From: Perca fluviatilis | Taxonomy: Eukaryota > Chordata > Actinopteri > Perciformes > Percidae | NCBI RefSeq assembly: GCF_010015445.1 | Contig: NC_053118.1 | Span: 11,271,759 to 11,335,758 of the forward strand | DNA: 64,000 nt | Direction of reading: 5' to 3' | In this document: positions 1 to 10,198 of the stretch, one piece after another | Layout of the letters: the number at the start of each line of letters is the position of its first letter | How positions within the stretch are numbered: the stretch's first letter is position 1 | The notes under the pieces: model-generated | What the model was told of the DNA's origin: nothing | The model's database searches: none | Seen by the model: the letters and a program-made list of their open reading frames with translations, nothing else | Position numbers and translations under genes: made by a program

Positions 1-214
1 TCAATACTAACTGGCTGATTAATAAAAGCCCAATATCAAGCTCAAATATTTGCCTAACTCTACTGTTCAGCACAAGAAAGATGATTTACTTAATTCTGCG
101 TGGCTGTAGAACAATGAATTGGAATCAGAGTTTTAACGCTCCCTTAACATCCATCTCTCCAGCGATCTATCCATTCAGTTGCCTATCCTTGTCCATCCAG
201 CCTGGGGCTATGGA

Positions 215-535
215 AGCCTAATTGTTTACCAAAGGGTTGCGGCTCATTTGCTCCTGGAGATTGGGCCTAATTAACACTAACTTGTCTGAACACCGAGGAG
301 CGCTGTCCACTCCACTTTAATCTAATCTGTACTCTTTCAAAAAATAATGAGATCATTTACACCTCATTAACGAGCAATGTAATGTCTGGGCATTAATCAT
401 AATGATTGCTTATCATTTCACTTTGCAATATTATCTCCTCTAATGAAACTGTTCACACAACTGCCAAGAGGGCCTTAATTGGTCGTGTGAAATCACAGAG
501 CACCCGGCAGCTTGCCGCAACGTGTGTGAAGTTCT
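215..535. promoter_or_regulatory. Candidate conserved non-coding element rich in TAAT-type motifs
   Basis: This is unique, non-repetitive sequence without a coding frame. It contains many homeodomain-type cores, including a pair around 392-406 (ATTAATCATAATGATT) and several CTAATT/TTAATTG words. Such clustering is typical of fish developmental enhancers near transcription-factor genes, but conservation cannot be judged from one sequence. The call rests on composition alone and could be chance in AT-rich DNA. Confidence 0.3.
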
Positions 536-544
536 AATTTGCAT

Positions 545-568
545 GGGTGGGGGTGGGGGGGCAGGGGG
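545..568 (+). other. Guanine-run tract, possible G-quadruplex
   Basis: Four runs of three to seven G separated by one or two bases (GGGTGGGGGTGGGGGGGCAG and on) fit the G-quadruplex pattern on the plus strand. No gene is nearby to suggest a role. Confidence 0.5.
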
Positions 569-614
569 ATTTGGTGGGTGGGCGCGAGGGGATGGCATCA
601 GTAAGGAACGTGAA

Positions 615-634
615 TACACACACACACACACACA
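615..634. repeat. (CA)n microsatellite
   Basis: A run of ten CA units, followed by a short interrupted stretch (TGCACA). Confidence 0.9.
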
Positions 635-1939
635 TGCACATGGAGGAAGTGGGATGATTTGTGAAAATATGCTATTATTGTGCTGTGCTGTTTACAGACA
701 GACAGGTACACAGATTGGAATTCCCCAACAGCCCTGGAGGATCAAACTAATACTTTTATTGAATTGTATTAGTTTTTACAAAAACAAAAAAACAAACACT
801 TCAGGCTATGACTATTTATTTACTATTCATGAAGTTTGAAACTAAATGCTCCTGATGTCTGCTGTCCGTCTCTCTTTGGCATAAGATCCATGCCAGTGGT
901 GGATGTGATTATCCAGGTGACATGGCACCCAGACTGATCCCAGCTTTGTGCCACCACCGTGAAGCCAAGACATGAAAAACACCCTTCCAATATTCCAGTT
1001 TTTTACATTGTGCCCTCTTATAGCCTACTGTATATCCACCCAGCGGGTCATCCCCGGCACTCCCGCCTCCTGGACGGAGGCTAAGCAGTGCTGATAACAG
1101 TTAAAATATACCATCCCTCTCCAGTGTGTGGACCACCTAAAGAGGCCATGCTTGAATGGAGGGTGGAGAGCACTGAGGCTGCTCCGTGCCCCGGCTCCCC
1201 TGGCTTAGGAGGGCTTAGGTGCGGATGTCATTTGCTCTTTCTCCCTGGTGAGAGTGGCTAGCTGCTAATTGTGGCCCCTGGTCTGTGAGTTGAGCTTGTG
1301 TAGCTGAGGAGAAAAGGCTTGCCCAAATTGAAATCTGAGTAGCGTGTCTGAGAGTCGGGGTGACTTCCACTCCATCATGGATGCAGTTTTAAGACACAGT
1401 CATAATGCCTTCTGGGCTAATTTCATCATCCAAAGAAACATTATTTTGTCTGTTCGCCGTACCAAACTATCATCCTTTCCTCTTATTTTATTCCATTTCG
1501 CTGTTCATTGGATCATCGTTGCAGGTAGCCAGGACCACGATCAGCAAGTCCAAGGGTGAAACTGAAAGTCAAGGCCGAAATCAAAGTTCATTCAAAGTGG
1601 GCAGTTGAGAGTGTACTTATATTTGCTCTGTATTTCAGCATCTAGCATGAGTCTAACCCCTAACCTTTAACCCTAACCCCATGTGTCTAACCCTGACCCT
1701 AACCTAACCTTAACCCAGCCAGAGCCTCTGGGAACTGCCCCCTGATTTTAAAATTGAATTGGCTGTTCTCCTAATATTTTTATCTTATTTTGTTGCATGA
1801 CAAGATACAAGTGCCTGACCCCAACTGAGACCCCACTTTGACCACTATTTCATCTTGCTTTGACTGATGATTTTCAATTTCAATTTATCTTACTACTGTC
1901 CATGATTATTTTTATCATTTTAACCCAAACCTAACCATT
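635..1939. other. Unique intergenic stretch with no recognised feature
   Basis: Mixed-composition DNA with only short chance open frames (up to about 70 codons) and no family motifs. The only internal feature I recognise is the telomere-like tract at 1652-1717, listed separately. Confidence 0.6.
1652..1717 (-). repeat. Degenerate interstitial telomere-like repeat
   Basis: About nine imperfect CCCTAA-type units (variants CTAACCC, TTAACCC, TGACCC) read along the plus strand, so TTAGGG-like on the minus strand. Short degenerate interstitial tracts like this occur inside fish genomes and often within mobile elements; a second such tract lies at 61,363-61,388. Nothing suggests a true chromosome end. 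Confidence 0.6.
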
Positions 1940-2262
1940 AAGAAGAAGAAGAAGAAGAAGAAAGCATACATTATTGATCACTCTAGGGGAGAGATTAATT
2001 TCACACTGGACCGAAATACAACATTCACAATCAGGATTTGTACACATGCATTCATGTATGGAGAGATGTCAGAGCTAGGGGCCTGCCCTCAGCAGTTGGG
2101 TGTCCAATACCTTGCTCAAAGGCACATCAGTAGTAGCTCAGGGGATGAACTGGCATCTTTCTCCAGCTACCTGTCAGCACTCCAAAACTTGGTCCAAGCC
2201 TCCGGTTCCCAAGCCAAGTCCCCACGAACTGACGTACTGCCGCCCCAAATCATAAAGCTTTG
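1940..2262 (-). mobile_element. tRNA-derived SINE ending in a (CTT)n tail
   Basis: Read on the minus strand, the unit starts near 2262 with GGGGCGGCAGTACGTCAGTT, which resembles a tRNA-type A box (consensus TAGCTCAGT in relatives I remember). It continues through a GGGAACCGGAGG segment and ends with GATCAATAATGTATG followed by a (CTT)n tail seen as AGA repeats at 1940-1963. The segment that should hold the B box (GGTTCAAGTCC) is missing, so this copy probably could not be transcribed by RNA polymerase III. Assignment to a SINE family is from memory. Confidence 0.6.
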
Positions 2263-2454
2263 AGGTCATTATAGGATCACTGGTAATGTTGAGGACTGGA
2301 CCAGGTAGACATTTAGCTGGCTGTGTCAGGATTCAAAAGGGTCTGAGACCAAGGCAAGTTTGAGTCCAAATACGCAGGAGACCAAGACGTCTAAGTGTAA
2401 GGTGTCAGAAAAGGGGTCCATAGATTTATCTCAAGTACCACAGTTCTGCCTCTC

Positions 2455-3036
2455 AGGCCGGTTACACACTGCCGGCGTGGCGTGAGCGTGGCGTTTCTGT
2501 TGCGTGTCAGCTGCGTGGATTTTTCTATGTCTTTACACACCAGAAACGTGTCTGACGCGGCGCTGCTGCTGCTAGCCCTGTCTGGACACATGTATGTTTC
2601 CCACTGATAAAATGAAATACCATGTTAAACATAAATATATACTGATTTGATTACAGCAAAGACAACGTCGGCAGTATTGACGGCAAAATAGGCTACAGAA
2701 TATTTCGTGCTGGATTGACAAGTGCAATATTATTACATTCATATATCTGCATTTATATCAAAACCTAGAGGCTTTCAAACATCAACATGTCATTTATTAA
2801 TATGCATTCGTGTCTAAATGACATATAAACATATTTTCCTATTCTATTTTGCCTGGAAACGCTTCCAACACGCTTGCGTCTCGCGTGAAAAATAGGCGTC
2901 GGTCCTATTTCTAGCAGGCACGCGTCTCACGCAGGCAGTGTGTAAGCTCTAACCTGTTAACATGGGAGCCGAAATATAAACGGACACGCCACGCGGCTGA
3001 CACGCACGCGCGACGCTTCCAGTGTGTAACCGGCCT
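2455..3036. mobile_element. MITE-like DNA element with about 40-bp terminal inverted repeats
   Basis: The left end AGGCCGGTTACACACTG and the right end CAGTGTGTAACCGGCCT are perfect reverse complements for 17 bases. The similarity continues inward for about 40 bases through a GCGTGxCAGC-rich part. A second copy of the GGCAGTGTGTAAG motif lies at 2933-2946. The 580-bp interior has no long frame. No clear target-site duplication is visible, so the superfamily is unknown. The ends are unusually CpG-rich (repeated GCGTG/CACGC words). Confidence 0.8.
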
Positions 3037-3037
3037 T

Positions 3038-3422
3038 AGTGTGGTGGAATTTCCAGAAACACCATGTTGTTGGTATGCTGAGACAAAGGGAAAGCTTAGA
3101 CGACATCAGGTCACTCACAGGTCACAGTTCAGGGCACGAACACATTCAGCCAGTCTCTAATAACCAAACCTCTTCATGTATAAATATGTTTGTGTCTCTA
3201 CAGATTCAGGGAGTCTAGGCAGCTGCACGATAAGGGAATGTTTTCTTTCAGGACTGTGTCCTTTTGGAGGTTGGTGAAAACTAGGCTTTAGTTAAGCCAT
3301 CTGTGTTTACGGCGCCCGCAATATCTTTGTTTTCATTGAAGGTTCAGCTAACCTTAACGCCTCCAGTATGAGTTTAAATACTAATTCAGGAAGACTTGGA
3401 GTTGGTGACGACACGACACTAT
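3038..3422. other. Unique intergenic stretch
   Basis: Between two MITEs; I see no coding frame, RNA motif or repeat in it. Confidence 0.5.
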
Positions 3423-3713
3423 AGCACATCAGCCCGGTCTCATGGAAGTTCGTGTAAATGTGACGTTATTTGAATCTATTGATACGTGTTCACGGAGAGG
3501 TTTTTGTCGTTTTTTACGTGGTGGACAACACGGAAATGTGAAGTAATGTATTTCAGTGGGAAGCATGTTTTGAGGCCACAGCACGAAATTGTAGGGAGTA
3601 ATATAAAAAGCCGAAAATCCGCGTAGGGAGGTTGGTCGGGGTGGTGGATGGGTCAAACAACACAGGACTTTCACCCGGGCGAGCGGGGATCGCGTCCCGT
3701 TTGCGGCGCTTTG

Positions 3714-3856
3714 TTTCCCGGGATGGCGTCCCTGCGTGTGGCGTTTTGTTTCCCGGGGATGGCGTCCCTGCGTGTGGCGTTTTGTTTCCCGGGCATGGCC
3801 TCCCTGCGTGTGGCGTTTTGTTTCCCGGGGATGGCGTCCCTGCGTGTGGCGTTTTG
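3714..3856 (+). repeat. Four tandem units of 36 bp inside the hAT-type element
   Basis: Units at 3714-3748 (35 bp), 3749-3784, 3785-3820 and 3821-3856 share the core GGCGTCCCTGCGTGTGGCG and start TTTCCCGGG. Unit 3 has two substitutions (GGCATGGCC). Because 36 is a multiple of three, the array gives long repeated open frames in several phases on both strands; these are artefacts and not a protein. Confidence 0.95.
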
Positions 3857-3965
3857 TCCCGCGTGTTACTGTGGCCGATCGCTGCGTTCATAAAGCCCTT
3901 TCCTCGAGCGCTATAGCCCCTTTAAGCGCCTTTTCCCCGGCGTTTAGGCCCTCTTCCCCGCGTTT

Positions 3966-4257
3966 AATTCAATTCAATTCAATTTTATTTATAGTATCAA
4001 ATCATAACATAAGTTATCTCGAGACACTTTACAGATAGAGTAGGTCTTGACCACACTCTATAATTTACAAAGCCCCAACAATTCCAACAGTTGCAGTAAT
4101 TCCCTCAAGAGCAAGCAGTGCGACAGTGGCGAGGAAAAACTCCCTCTTGGGAAGAAACCTCGGACAGACCCAGGCTCTTGGTAGGCGGTGTCTGACGAGC
4201 CGGTTGGGGGTGTGATGAACAGTGGCGATAGTAGTCACATTAATAATGGAACAGTGA
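3966..4257 (+). mobile_element. Nested interspersed repeat with (AATTC)n start
   Basis: The unit begins with AATTCAATTCAATTCAATTT and runs through TTATCTCGAGACACTTTACA, GAGGAAAAACTCCCT and AGAAACCTCGGACAGACCCA. I remember this order from a very common percomorph repeat. It interrupts the hAT-type element, so it is younger than that element or was carried with it. A copy of the same family lies on the other strand at 34,855-35,140. The superfamily is not clear to me. Confidence 0.65.
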
Positions 4258-4547
4258 CTAAGGCGCCCTTTCCTAAAAGTTTTTTCCTAAACCCAACCTC
4301 CGCCATCCCGTTATTGTGGGGCGTCCCCAGCGGGCCGCCTCGCGGGCGCCTCCCGACTTATGGAGCGACCTTTTCGGCCGCCTCCCGGCGTCCTTTCCCC
4401 GAGAAAATAATGTGACATTTACACGTAAAAAATAATGTGACATTTACACGAAAAAAACGAGAAAAACGTCTCCGTGAACACGTATCAATAGATTAAGAAT
4501 AACGTGGACATTTACACGAACTGCCGTGAGACCGGGTTGAGCACATC

Positions 4548-4859
4548 GTGGTTAAACTGTACTGCCTGCCTAAATTCTCTCCTCAATTGCGCGTTCATTA
4601 AAATGCTTCTGTGTAATTCATCAGTCTCCCGAAACTTCTTCACGCGTGTGAAATGAGTTGTGCTGCTCCGGAGTTTTTTTTCCATAACACTTAGTATACT
4701 CCTCCACCACTGTAAAACCTCCCCATCACTTCCACTCATCTCCCTTCCTCCTGCTCAGTGTGAAGCTAACTGTCAGCTCCCCTCCGGATTATTAAAGGCC
4801 CTGGTTAACATCCAGTGTATTACCGAATCAAACGGCTACGCCGCCATAACCACGTGCTG
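4548..4859. other. Unclassified stretch beside the hAT insertion
   Basis: On the minus strand a 76-codon frame begins at 4739 but its last codons come from the end of the inserted element. Without the insertion the frame would stop almost at once. I recognise no domain and do not call a gene. Confidence 0.4.
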
Positions 4860-5500
4860 ATATGATTTATTCTCTCCCCCCGAGGACCCTTCTAATGAAC
4901 AAAGATGTATGCTCAGCAGCCCTGTACACGTAACCTCTGTGTGCTCAGAGGACGGCCACGCTGTAATATGATAAGTGCCTTGTCGATAGGCTGTATGATA
5001 TGCTAATCATACTAAAACACCGTGCCTCAGGCTCTCCCCTTGTTTATTTATGAAGGCCTGACCTGAGGGAGAGCAGTAATCGGCTTTTCTCTGAACTCTC
5101 TAACCCTGGGAGCCAAGGGAACCGCCAATCACACACATCTGAGTCCTATAATTCCCCCACCTCTATCCCTCTGTTCCCCCTCAACCCAGGCTGAAATGGC
5201 AGATTTATGCAAACAGCACTGTGTGTGCATTTTCCTGCCCGCATTTGTCCGGGGCACATGTCAAGCGCTCAAATCATTAAACTAATTATTAATTGGGACT
5301 GGCGTAAACAAGTTGTCAGCGGCCTGCCAACTTGACTGTGTTCTCAGCTCAGCCAATATAACGGCATTGACCCGATGTAGTGCACATATTACAAACCTAT
5401 CATTTGGACTTCAAAATGTGAGACGTTGTCAGATGCAAATCCAGCGCAGGAAAGCAGCCTCACACGGAGTTTATGCAAAAAGTTGCATCAGTGGAATATA
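4860..5500. promoter_or_regulatory. Candidate conserved non-coding element with homeodomain and octamer sites
   Basis: This is complex, unique sequence without repeats. Around 5274-5297 it has ATCATTAAACTAATTATTAA followed by TTGG, a dense group of overlapping TAAT/ATTA cores. A perfect octamer ATGCAAAT (POU-factor type) is at 5433-5440, and ATTTATGCAAAC lies near 5203. This is one of the strongest enhancer-like blocks in the window by eye. Conservation is untested. Confidence 0.35.
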
Positions 5501-6748
5501 AACAGCAACTACGGTGCACTATTTACAAAAAAATATTGATGAGCGATGATAAGAGGGCATACAGTGACAGTCTGAGTGCATCAATGTTTTGCCAAACTTT
5601 GCTATATACTGTAATGTGGGTCTTTAGATAGACCAGTTCGTTAGGTAAAACAGATTGAGCTTGCTTACTTTTTATTGACAAAAAAAATGCCATTTTCAAA
5701 ACTTCTTGGAAACGACTTGGAAATCACAGGTTTGGACTCAAAAATGCAGACTGGTGAGACAAGGAGGGAGCAGGAAGATCTTGAAGATTTATTAAGGAAA
5801 AATTAAGGCTTACGAAAAAAAGTGTCCTGAGGCAGGCAGGTCTTCTGGCAACAGGTAACAGAAAGATCAAACACAACATCCAGCACACTGGGAACACTAG
5901 ACACTAGAAAAGCAAAACCACAAGGAAGAGACTACACAGAGAGAGGCGACGACCTGACACTAGACATAGGGAGCACTCAGGCTAAACTGTGCTAATCATT
6001 AACATAACCATGCTCTTATTCTGATTCTAAATGATCCGATTGATCACTCGGAACAAAATGATAATCCTCATCATCAGATGCTTTAGACCCATTACCATTT
6101 TCAGAGTGGCGGTCATAAAACCCCTCCAATATCGTGGTGTGAACCTGACACGATGGCACTGCGGCGGCATCATGTTACTGTGGAAGTAAACTAACATAAA
6201 GAAACTTTTGTCTGTATCCATTTCTAGGATTAGTGACACAGAATGAGAAGTAAACCATAACATAACCTGCCACCTGAGTACCATGAAAACAGACACTCTG
6301 TCTACATACTTCAGATCTCTAAAGGCCTGGTGAATATTTCATTTTGACACCCAAAAAGGACTTAAAAAATTGTACGAAGTAATTAGATAGGGATGAATAT
6401 GGTTCTGGATATAAAAGACCCATGGAATGCGTTTAAGGGTCAAAGCTAAATCATAAATGTTCACGCCAATGTCTACCATCTCAACCACGGCAAAGGCAAG
6501 TCGGCGTCCCTTAGCTTCAGTGTTTCTTGCCTTTGACTTTGACTCTTTGTGTCTGCCTATAGATTTTCTTGTCATGAGTGCAGCTCTCCAGCTACTGCAA
6601 ACACGGCTGTGCAAATATTTTGAGGAAAAAAGAGAGGCTGGTTTAAATGGCTGGTGGATTTGTAGTGTAGAATGCATTTCACTCATGGTGATACTTTCCA
6701 CTTAACATTTGCCTTTCAATTAAATCCCAATGCAGTAAATATATAGAA

Positions 6749-6750
<2 letters not shown>
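5501..6750. other. Intergenic stretch with one possible old repeat
   Basis: Positions about 5725-5990 (GGTTTGGACTCAAAAATGCA, AGGCAGGTCTTCTGGCAACA, CTGACACTAGACATAGGGAG, GAGCACTCAGGC) match the layout of a diverged fish interspersed repeat I remember. The rest is featureless. Open frames of up to 120 codons near 6.3-6.7 kb show no family motif. Confidence 0.35.

Positions 6751-6788
<38 letters not shown>
6751..6788. repeat. (TA)n microsatellite
   Basis: Nineteen uninterrupted TA units followed by a T-rich tail. Confidence 0.95.
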
Positions 6789-6792
<4 letters not shown>

Positions 6793-7839
6793 TTTTTTTT
6801 CAAAGTAGTACCGTATTTCTTACAGTGTCTCAAAGTATTAAAAAAAAGTGGAAATGTGTCTCAGGGTGGGTGTAAATCAGAGCTCGGGCCTTGCATCTGT
6901 GAGCTAAGAAACAAAGGTTTGTTTGTGTGCCTCAATCACTCTTGCTCATGAAAGCAGACACTTACTTGAAAAAAAGAAAATCCTCTCTTTTTTTTTTTTT
7001 TTTTTCTTCAGGGAAACACTCTAAACCAACATCCTGGGTATAAATTTGCAAAATGCAATACAGGCCTGATTGTGTGTTGAATGGATGTGGGGTGCATACG
7101 AATAGACCCTGAACCCCTTCCTCTCCTCCTCCTCCAAATAGTCCGGCTCGTTCCCTCCACCTCCCCCACGATCCCCTCTCAGTTGTCATGCCGCCAAGAA
7201 AGCAATGTGAAAAAAAATCCTCTGTAGTTTTGTTGTTTTTCATGGTTACAGTAGTGAATCCTGAGCTCTTCTCTTCATTTTAGCCTGACAGTGTAAACCA
7301 AGTGCAGTGGAAACAAGTGCACCAAAAACAATTTTAGAGAACCATGAGAGAGTTTCCCTTCATTAATGTGTTTACAAGTGCTTTCTCAGTGGAACTGTAA
7401 TGTTGAATAGATACTCATGCACCAGTCCTGAACATCTGTGTGAATACTGTAAAAATAAAAGTCCTTCTTAGCTGCTGCCTGGAATTTCTTTCGTATATCA
7501 AGATGTACATGTCGTTATGATATCAGTTCAAAGGCTTTAAGCTGTTTAAATACAATGCCAGACCCTTAAACGATCACATATCATAGCATAAAAATATTGC
7601 ACTAGTGTGACTTGAAAGTTATAAACTGTCTTTATCATGTTACTTCCTTGGCAATTGTAAGACAGGAGCATAACGTTACATGTGCATGGCAGTCTACAGT
7701 ATCAGAGAAGAGAAGGCTGCGGTAGTGAGAGTGTGAATGGGAAGGCTGGGAACAAGTAAAGCCTTGGCACTGACACCGGGTCAGCTCCAAGCCCCCTCAC
7801 AGCCCAGCCCTCAGCACCAGGTGTTCCCTGCATTCAAAT
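6789..7839. other. Intergenic stretch, T run at 6988-7005
   Basis: Apart from an 18-T homopolymer there is nothing I can name. No coding frame, inverted repeat or RNA motif stands out. Confidence 0.5.
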
Positions 7840-8070
7840 GATACTCTTATTCATAGACTGGCCCAATTGGAGTATTAAAACTCAAAATTTGCAACTGAAT
7901 GCTGATATAATCCTGGAAATATATGTCTCCAATAAAAAGTAGCCCATTTAAAAGGAACAAGGCGGTCTTTGTGTGGGGCTTTATGTATAATTATCAAGGC
8001 GCTAAAAGGGAACCAGAGGTGGGGGTTAAGGAGAAGGGGACGGAGGACGGGGGGGGAGTTGCAGCGCAGA
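7840..8070. promoter_or_regulatory. Candidate conserved non-coding element
   Basis: Unique sequence with ATACTCTTATTCATAGACTG, GGCCCAATTGGAGTATTAAA, ATGTATAATTATCAAGGCGC and similar A/T-core words beside a G-rich end. The texture resembles teleost non-coding enhancers. This is a composition-based guess. Confidence 0.25.
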
Positions 8071-8456
8071 CTTTCCAACTGTTTACATGTTAATTTCAAA
8101 CTTAACAGCCCTTGTCCTGGAACTATTTATACACCGCATTCAAATAACTTTGTTTCTCCTTTTGTTATTAGCGTTTTTGCAAACACTTGACGGTTGATGG
8201 AAAAATGCAAATGAATGTGTGTATGGAAAGTTTTGTGACAAAATGATATAGCTGGATTTGAGTGACAGGTTGCAGTTTGTTGATACGATGGAACCAGTTT
8301 CCCCACGGCCAACTGAAAACCATCTTCTGGTCTGACTACAACAGGTGGCCTCTTCCTTGCTTTTTTTTGCATGCTGGGGGATAAGTTCCACACAGTTTCC
8401 TCACAGGTAGAGATACGCTGGAATCTTATAAGTTGACTTAAACGTCATTAGGAGGG

Positions 8457-8510
8457 GGTGACCATTTAGCAATTCAGAATGGAGCGGTGACCATTTAGCA
8501 ATTCAGAATG
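8457..8510 (+). repeat. Short tandem duplication, 25-bp unit
   Basis: GGTGACCATTTAGCAATTCA plus GAATG occurs perfectly at 8457-8481 and again at 8486-8510 with a 29-bp period. It looks like a recent local duplication. Confidence 0.95.
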
Positions 8511-9034
8511 TTGAACCGCCGGTATACACAGTCACGAAGAGAGAGGGCTAACTGTAGGCAAGCTAAGGGGTTCTTCTGCCAATCAGTCATTTCATCCATT
8601 AAGTTAATTTTCTATTTCTTCATTGACACCTTTTCTCCTTCAAGAAGACAATGAGACAATGCCAATTTAAAGTGAAGCAAAACTTAATTGTTAGTTGCAA
8701 CTTTTTAATCGGACATATCCTAAAGTTTCATGTCAAGCCTGTAAAATGCCAGTTCATACAGATTCACCAGCACAGTCTCCTAAAAAGTATGTTCCCATAC
8801 AACAAAACTATATTCTCAATTATGCTTTTAAGGAAAGAAATTTTTTCCCAGATTACATTTGTCTTTGACGTATCATATCAAAGTCTGTGAAAGGGAGGGA
8901 CAGGGAGGACAAATTCAGGACTTTCTAGGTCTCTAAATAAGTGCCAGTCATCATTTTTTTGCTTTTTAATGAATGACTTGCTAATTTAATAGGGACAATT
9001 AGGTAATCATAAAATTAAAATTACGATATATTTT
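8511..9034. other. Intergenic stretch without recognised feature
   Basis: AT-rich unique DNA; a 79-codon chance frame at 8651-8890 has low-complexity composition and no known motif. Confidence 0.5.
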
Positions 9035-9117
9035 CAATCAATCAATCAATCAATCAATCAAACTTTATTTATAGAGCGCTTTAAAACAACCAAAGATGAC
9101 CAAAGTGCTGTACAGAA
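9035..9117 (-). mobile_element. 3' end of a LINE or SINE with (TTGA)n tail
   Basis: On the minus strand it reads GTACAGCACTTTGGTCATCT, then TAAAGCGCTCTATAAATAAA, then a (GATT)n run (CAAT units at 9035-9060 on the plus strand). The same 3' sequence, with a different short tail repeat, is found at 58,499-58,590 on the plus strand. Only the tail is present, as expected after strong 5' truncation. Confidence 0.65.
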
Positions 9118-10158
9118 GAATAAATACTTTAGGCACTTGGTATGCATTGGTGTTGTTTTGGGGCAATTTGACTCCAAGCTGTTTCATCTGTATAAAACAA
9201 AGGAAATGTGAGCATTTTACACACATTGGTTTAGGTCGTTTTGGCTGATTTTGAGGTCACTATCACGTGCAATTTTATAATCCTTACCCTGCCACAACCC
9301 TACCTGTAGTAGTGCGAGAACCCATGATATGGTTCCTACGAGGACATACAGTAGATAGTTCACACAACACAGAGGACATACAAATATATGAAAGTTTATA
9401 CTGCAGAGTAACCAGTAAGATGGGATGCTTGCTGTGTCAGCGCACTAAGAGCATTTAGACTGAAAACACAGCCCAGTATCCCAACAAATTACACTCATAT
9501 TGGATGATTCCACACCTTATGATTTACATCCAATGGCCATGTTCCGTGCTCATGCATGAAGTTGTATGGCCTTCATGCAGAGATGTGGAAAGTAAGCTTG
9601 TGAAGGGTGAGTAATTTCTGTCCGGTCACAGACGCACAATTAACGGCACCCTTTTTATTGACTATAGCCACAATCTTCCACTATAGCCACTGCAGATTCC
9701 CACGCACAGATATTGTACAAACAAGAATTTAGAAATACAGCAATATTGGATGTATGAAAAATTAAATTAAATAAACATCACTGAATACTATCCAGGATTT
9801 TACAAGATTGTCCAATATTATATTATTGTTGAGTTTGGGGTTGAACAACATGCTCAACAACAGTAGCCAGGAACCAGAATGTCTGAGCACAGTCATAGTC
9901 ACTTAGCAATCAAGCTACTTACTGAGAAATGTGGTTAATTGCATGCAAGTGTGGTGCATTGAATTGTGGTTCTTTTTCTGTAAGTTTTGAATTCAAACAT
10001 ACTGTATTGTGAGAAGTTTTTTAGGCTAGTAGTTAATACTTTTTAGGTTAGGTTAGTACAAATTTAAACAATTAGCCTATTGCGTTGGCCTTTAGCCTCT
10101 TTATGTTATCTAGCTAATCCTCCAAAACATATTTTAGCAAACGTAAAAAAGTAGGATG

Positions 10159-10198
<40 letters not shown>

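Larger units (their letters stand above)
3431..4539 (+). mobile_element. Non-autonomous hAT-type element, copy 1 of a dispersed family
   Basis: The termini read AGCCCGGTCTCATGGAAGTT and, as reverse complement, CAACCCGGTCTCACGGCAGT. The inverted repeat continues for about 75 bases with few mismatches (GTGTAAATG, CTATTGATACGTGTTCACGG). The element is flanked by AGCACATC at 3423-3430 and again at 4540-4547, an 8-bp target duplication as expected for hAT transposons. There is no transposase. Inside lie a 36-bp tandem array (3714-3856) and a nested interspersed repeat (3966-4257). Related pieces occur at 21,690-22,257, 43,740-44,766 and 58,095-59,001. Confidence 0.85.

Noticed and set aside
1652..1717. 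A chromosome-end or fusion-point telomere relic
   Set aside because: Too short and degenerate, and similar tracts occur inside interspersed repeats in the same window (61,363-61,388, 59,479-59,495).
3553..4038. Overlapping open frames of 81-112 codons on both strands with repeated MWRFVSRG- or GDGVPACGVLF-like motifs
   Set aside because: They are produced by the 36-bp tandem array in a MITE; all phases stay open because the period is a multiple of three. No family similarity or gene context.
4512..4739. A minus-strand frame starting MSGSDGEVLQWWRS that looks protein-like
   Set aside because: Its last codons come from the inserted MITE; with the pre-insertion sequence it would stop after about 68 codons. 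No family recognised. It might be a transposon-gene remnant but cannot be supported.
6339..6701. A 120-codon minus-strand frame
   Set aside because: No recognisable domain, no sign of neighbouring exons, and an overlapping plus-strand frame. Length is compatible with chance in 64 kb.
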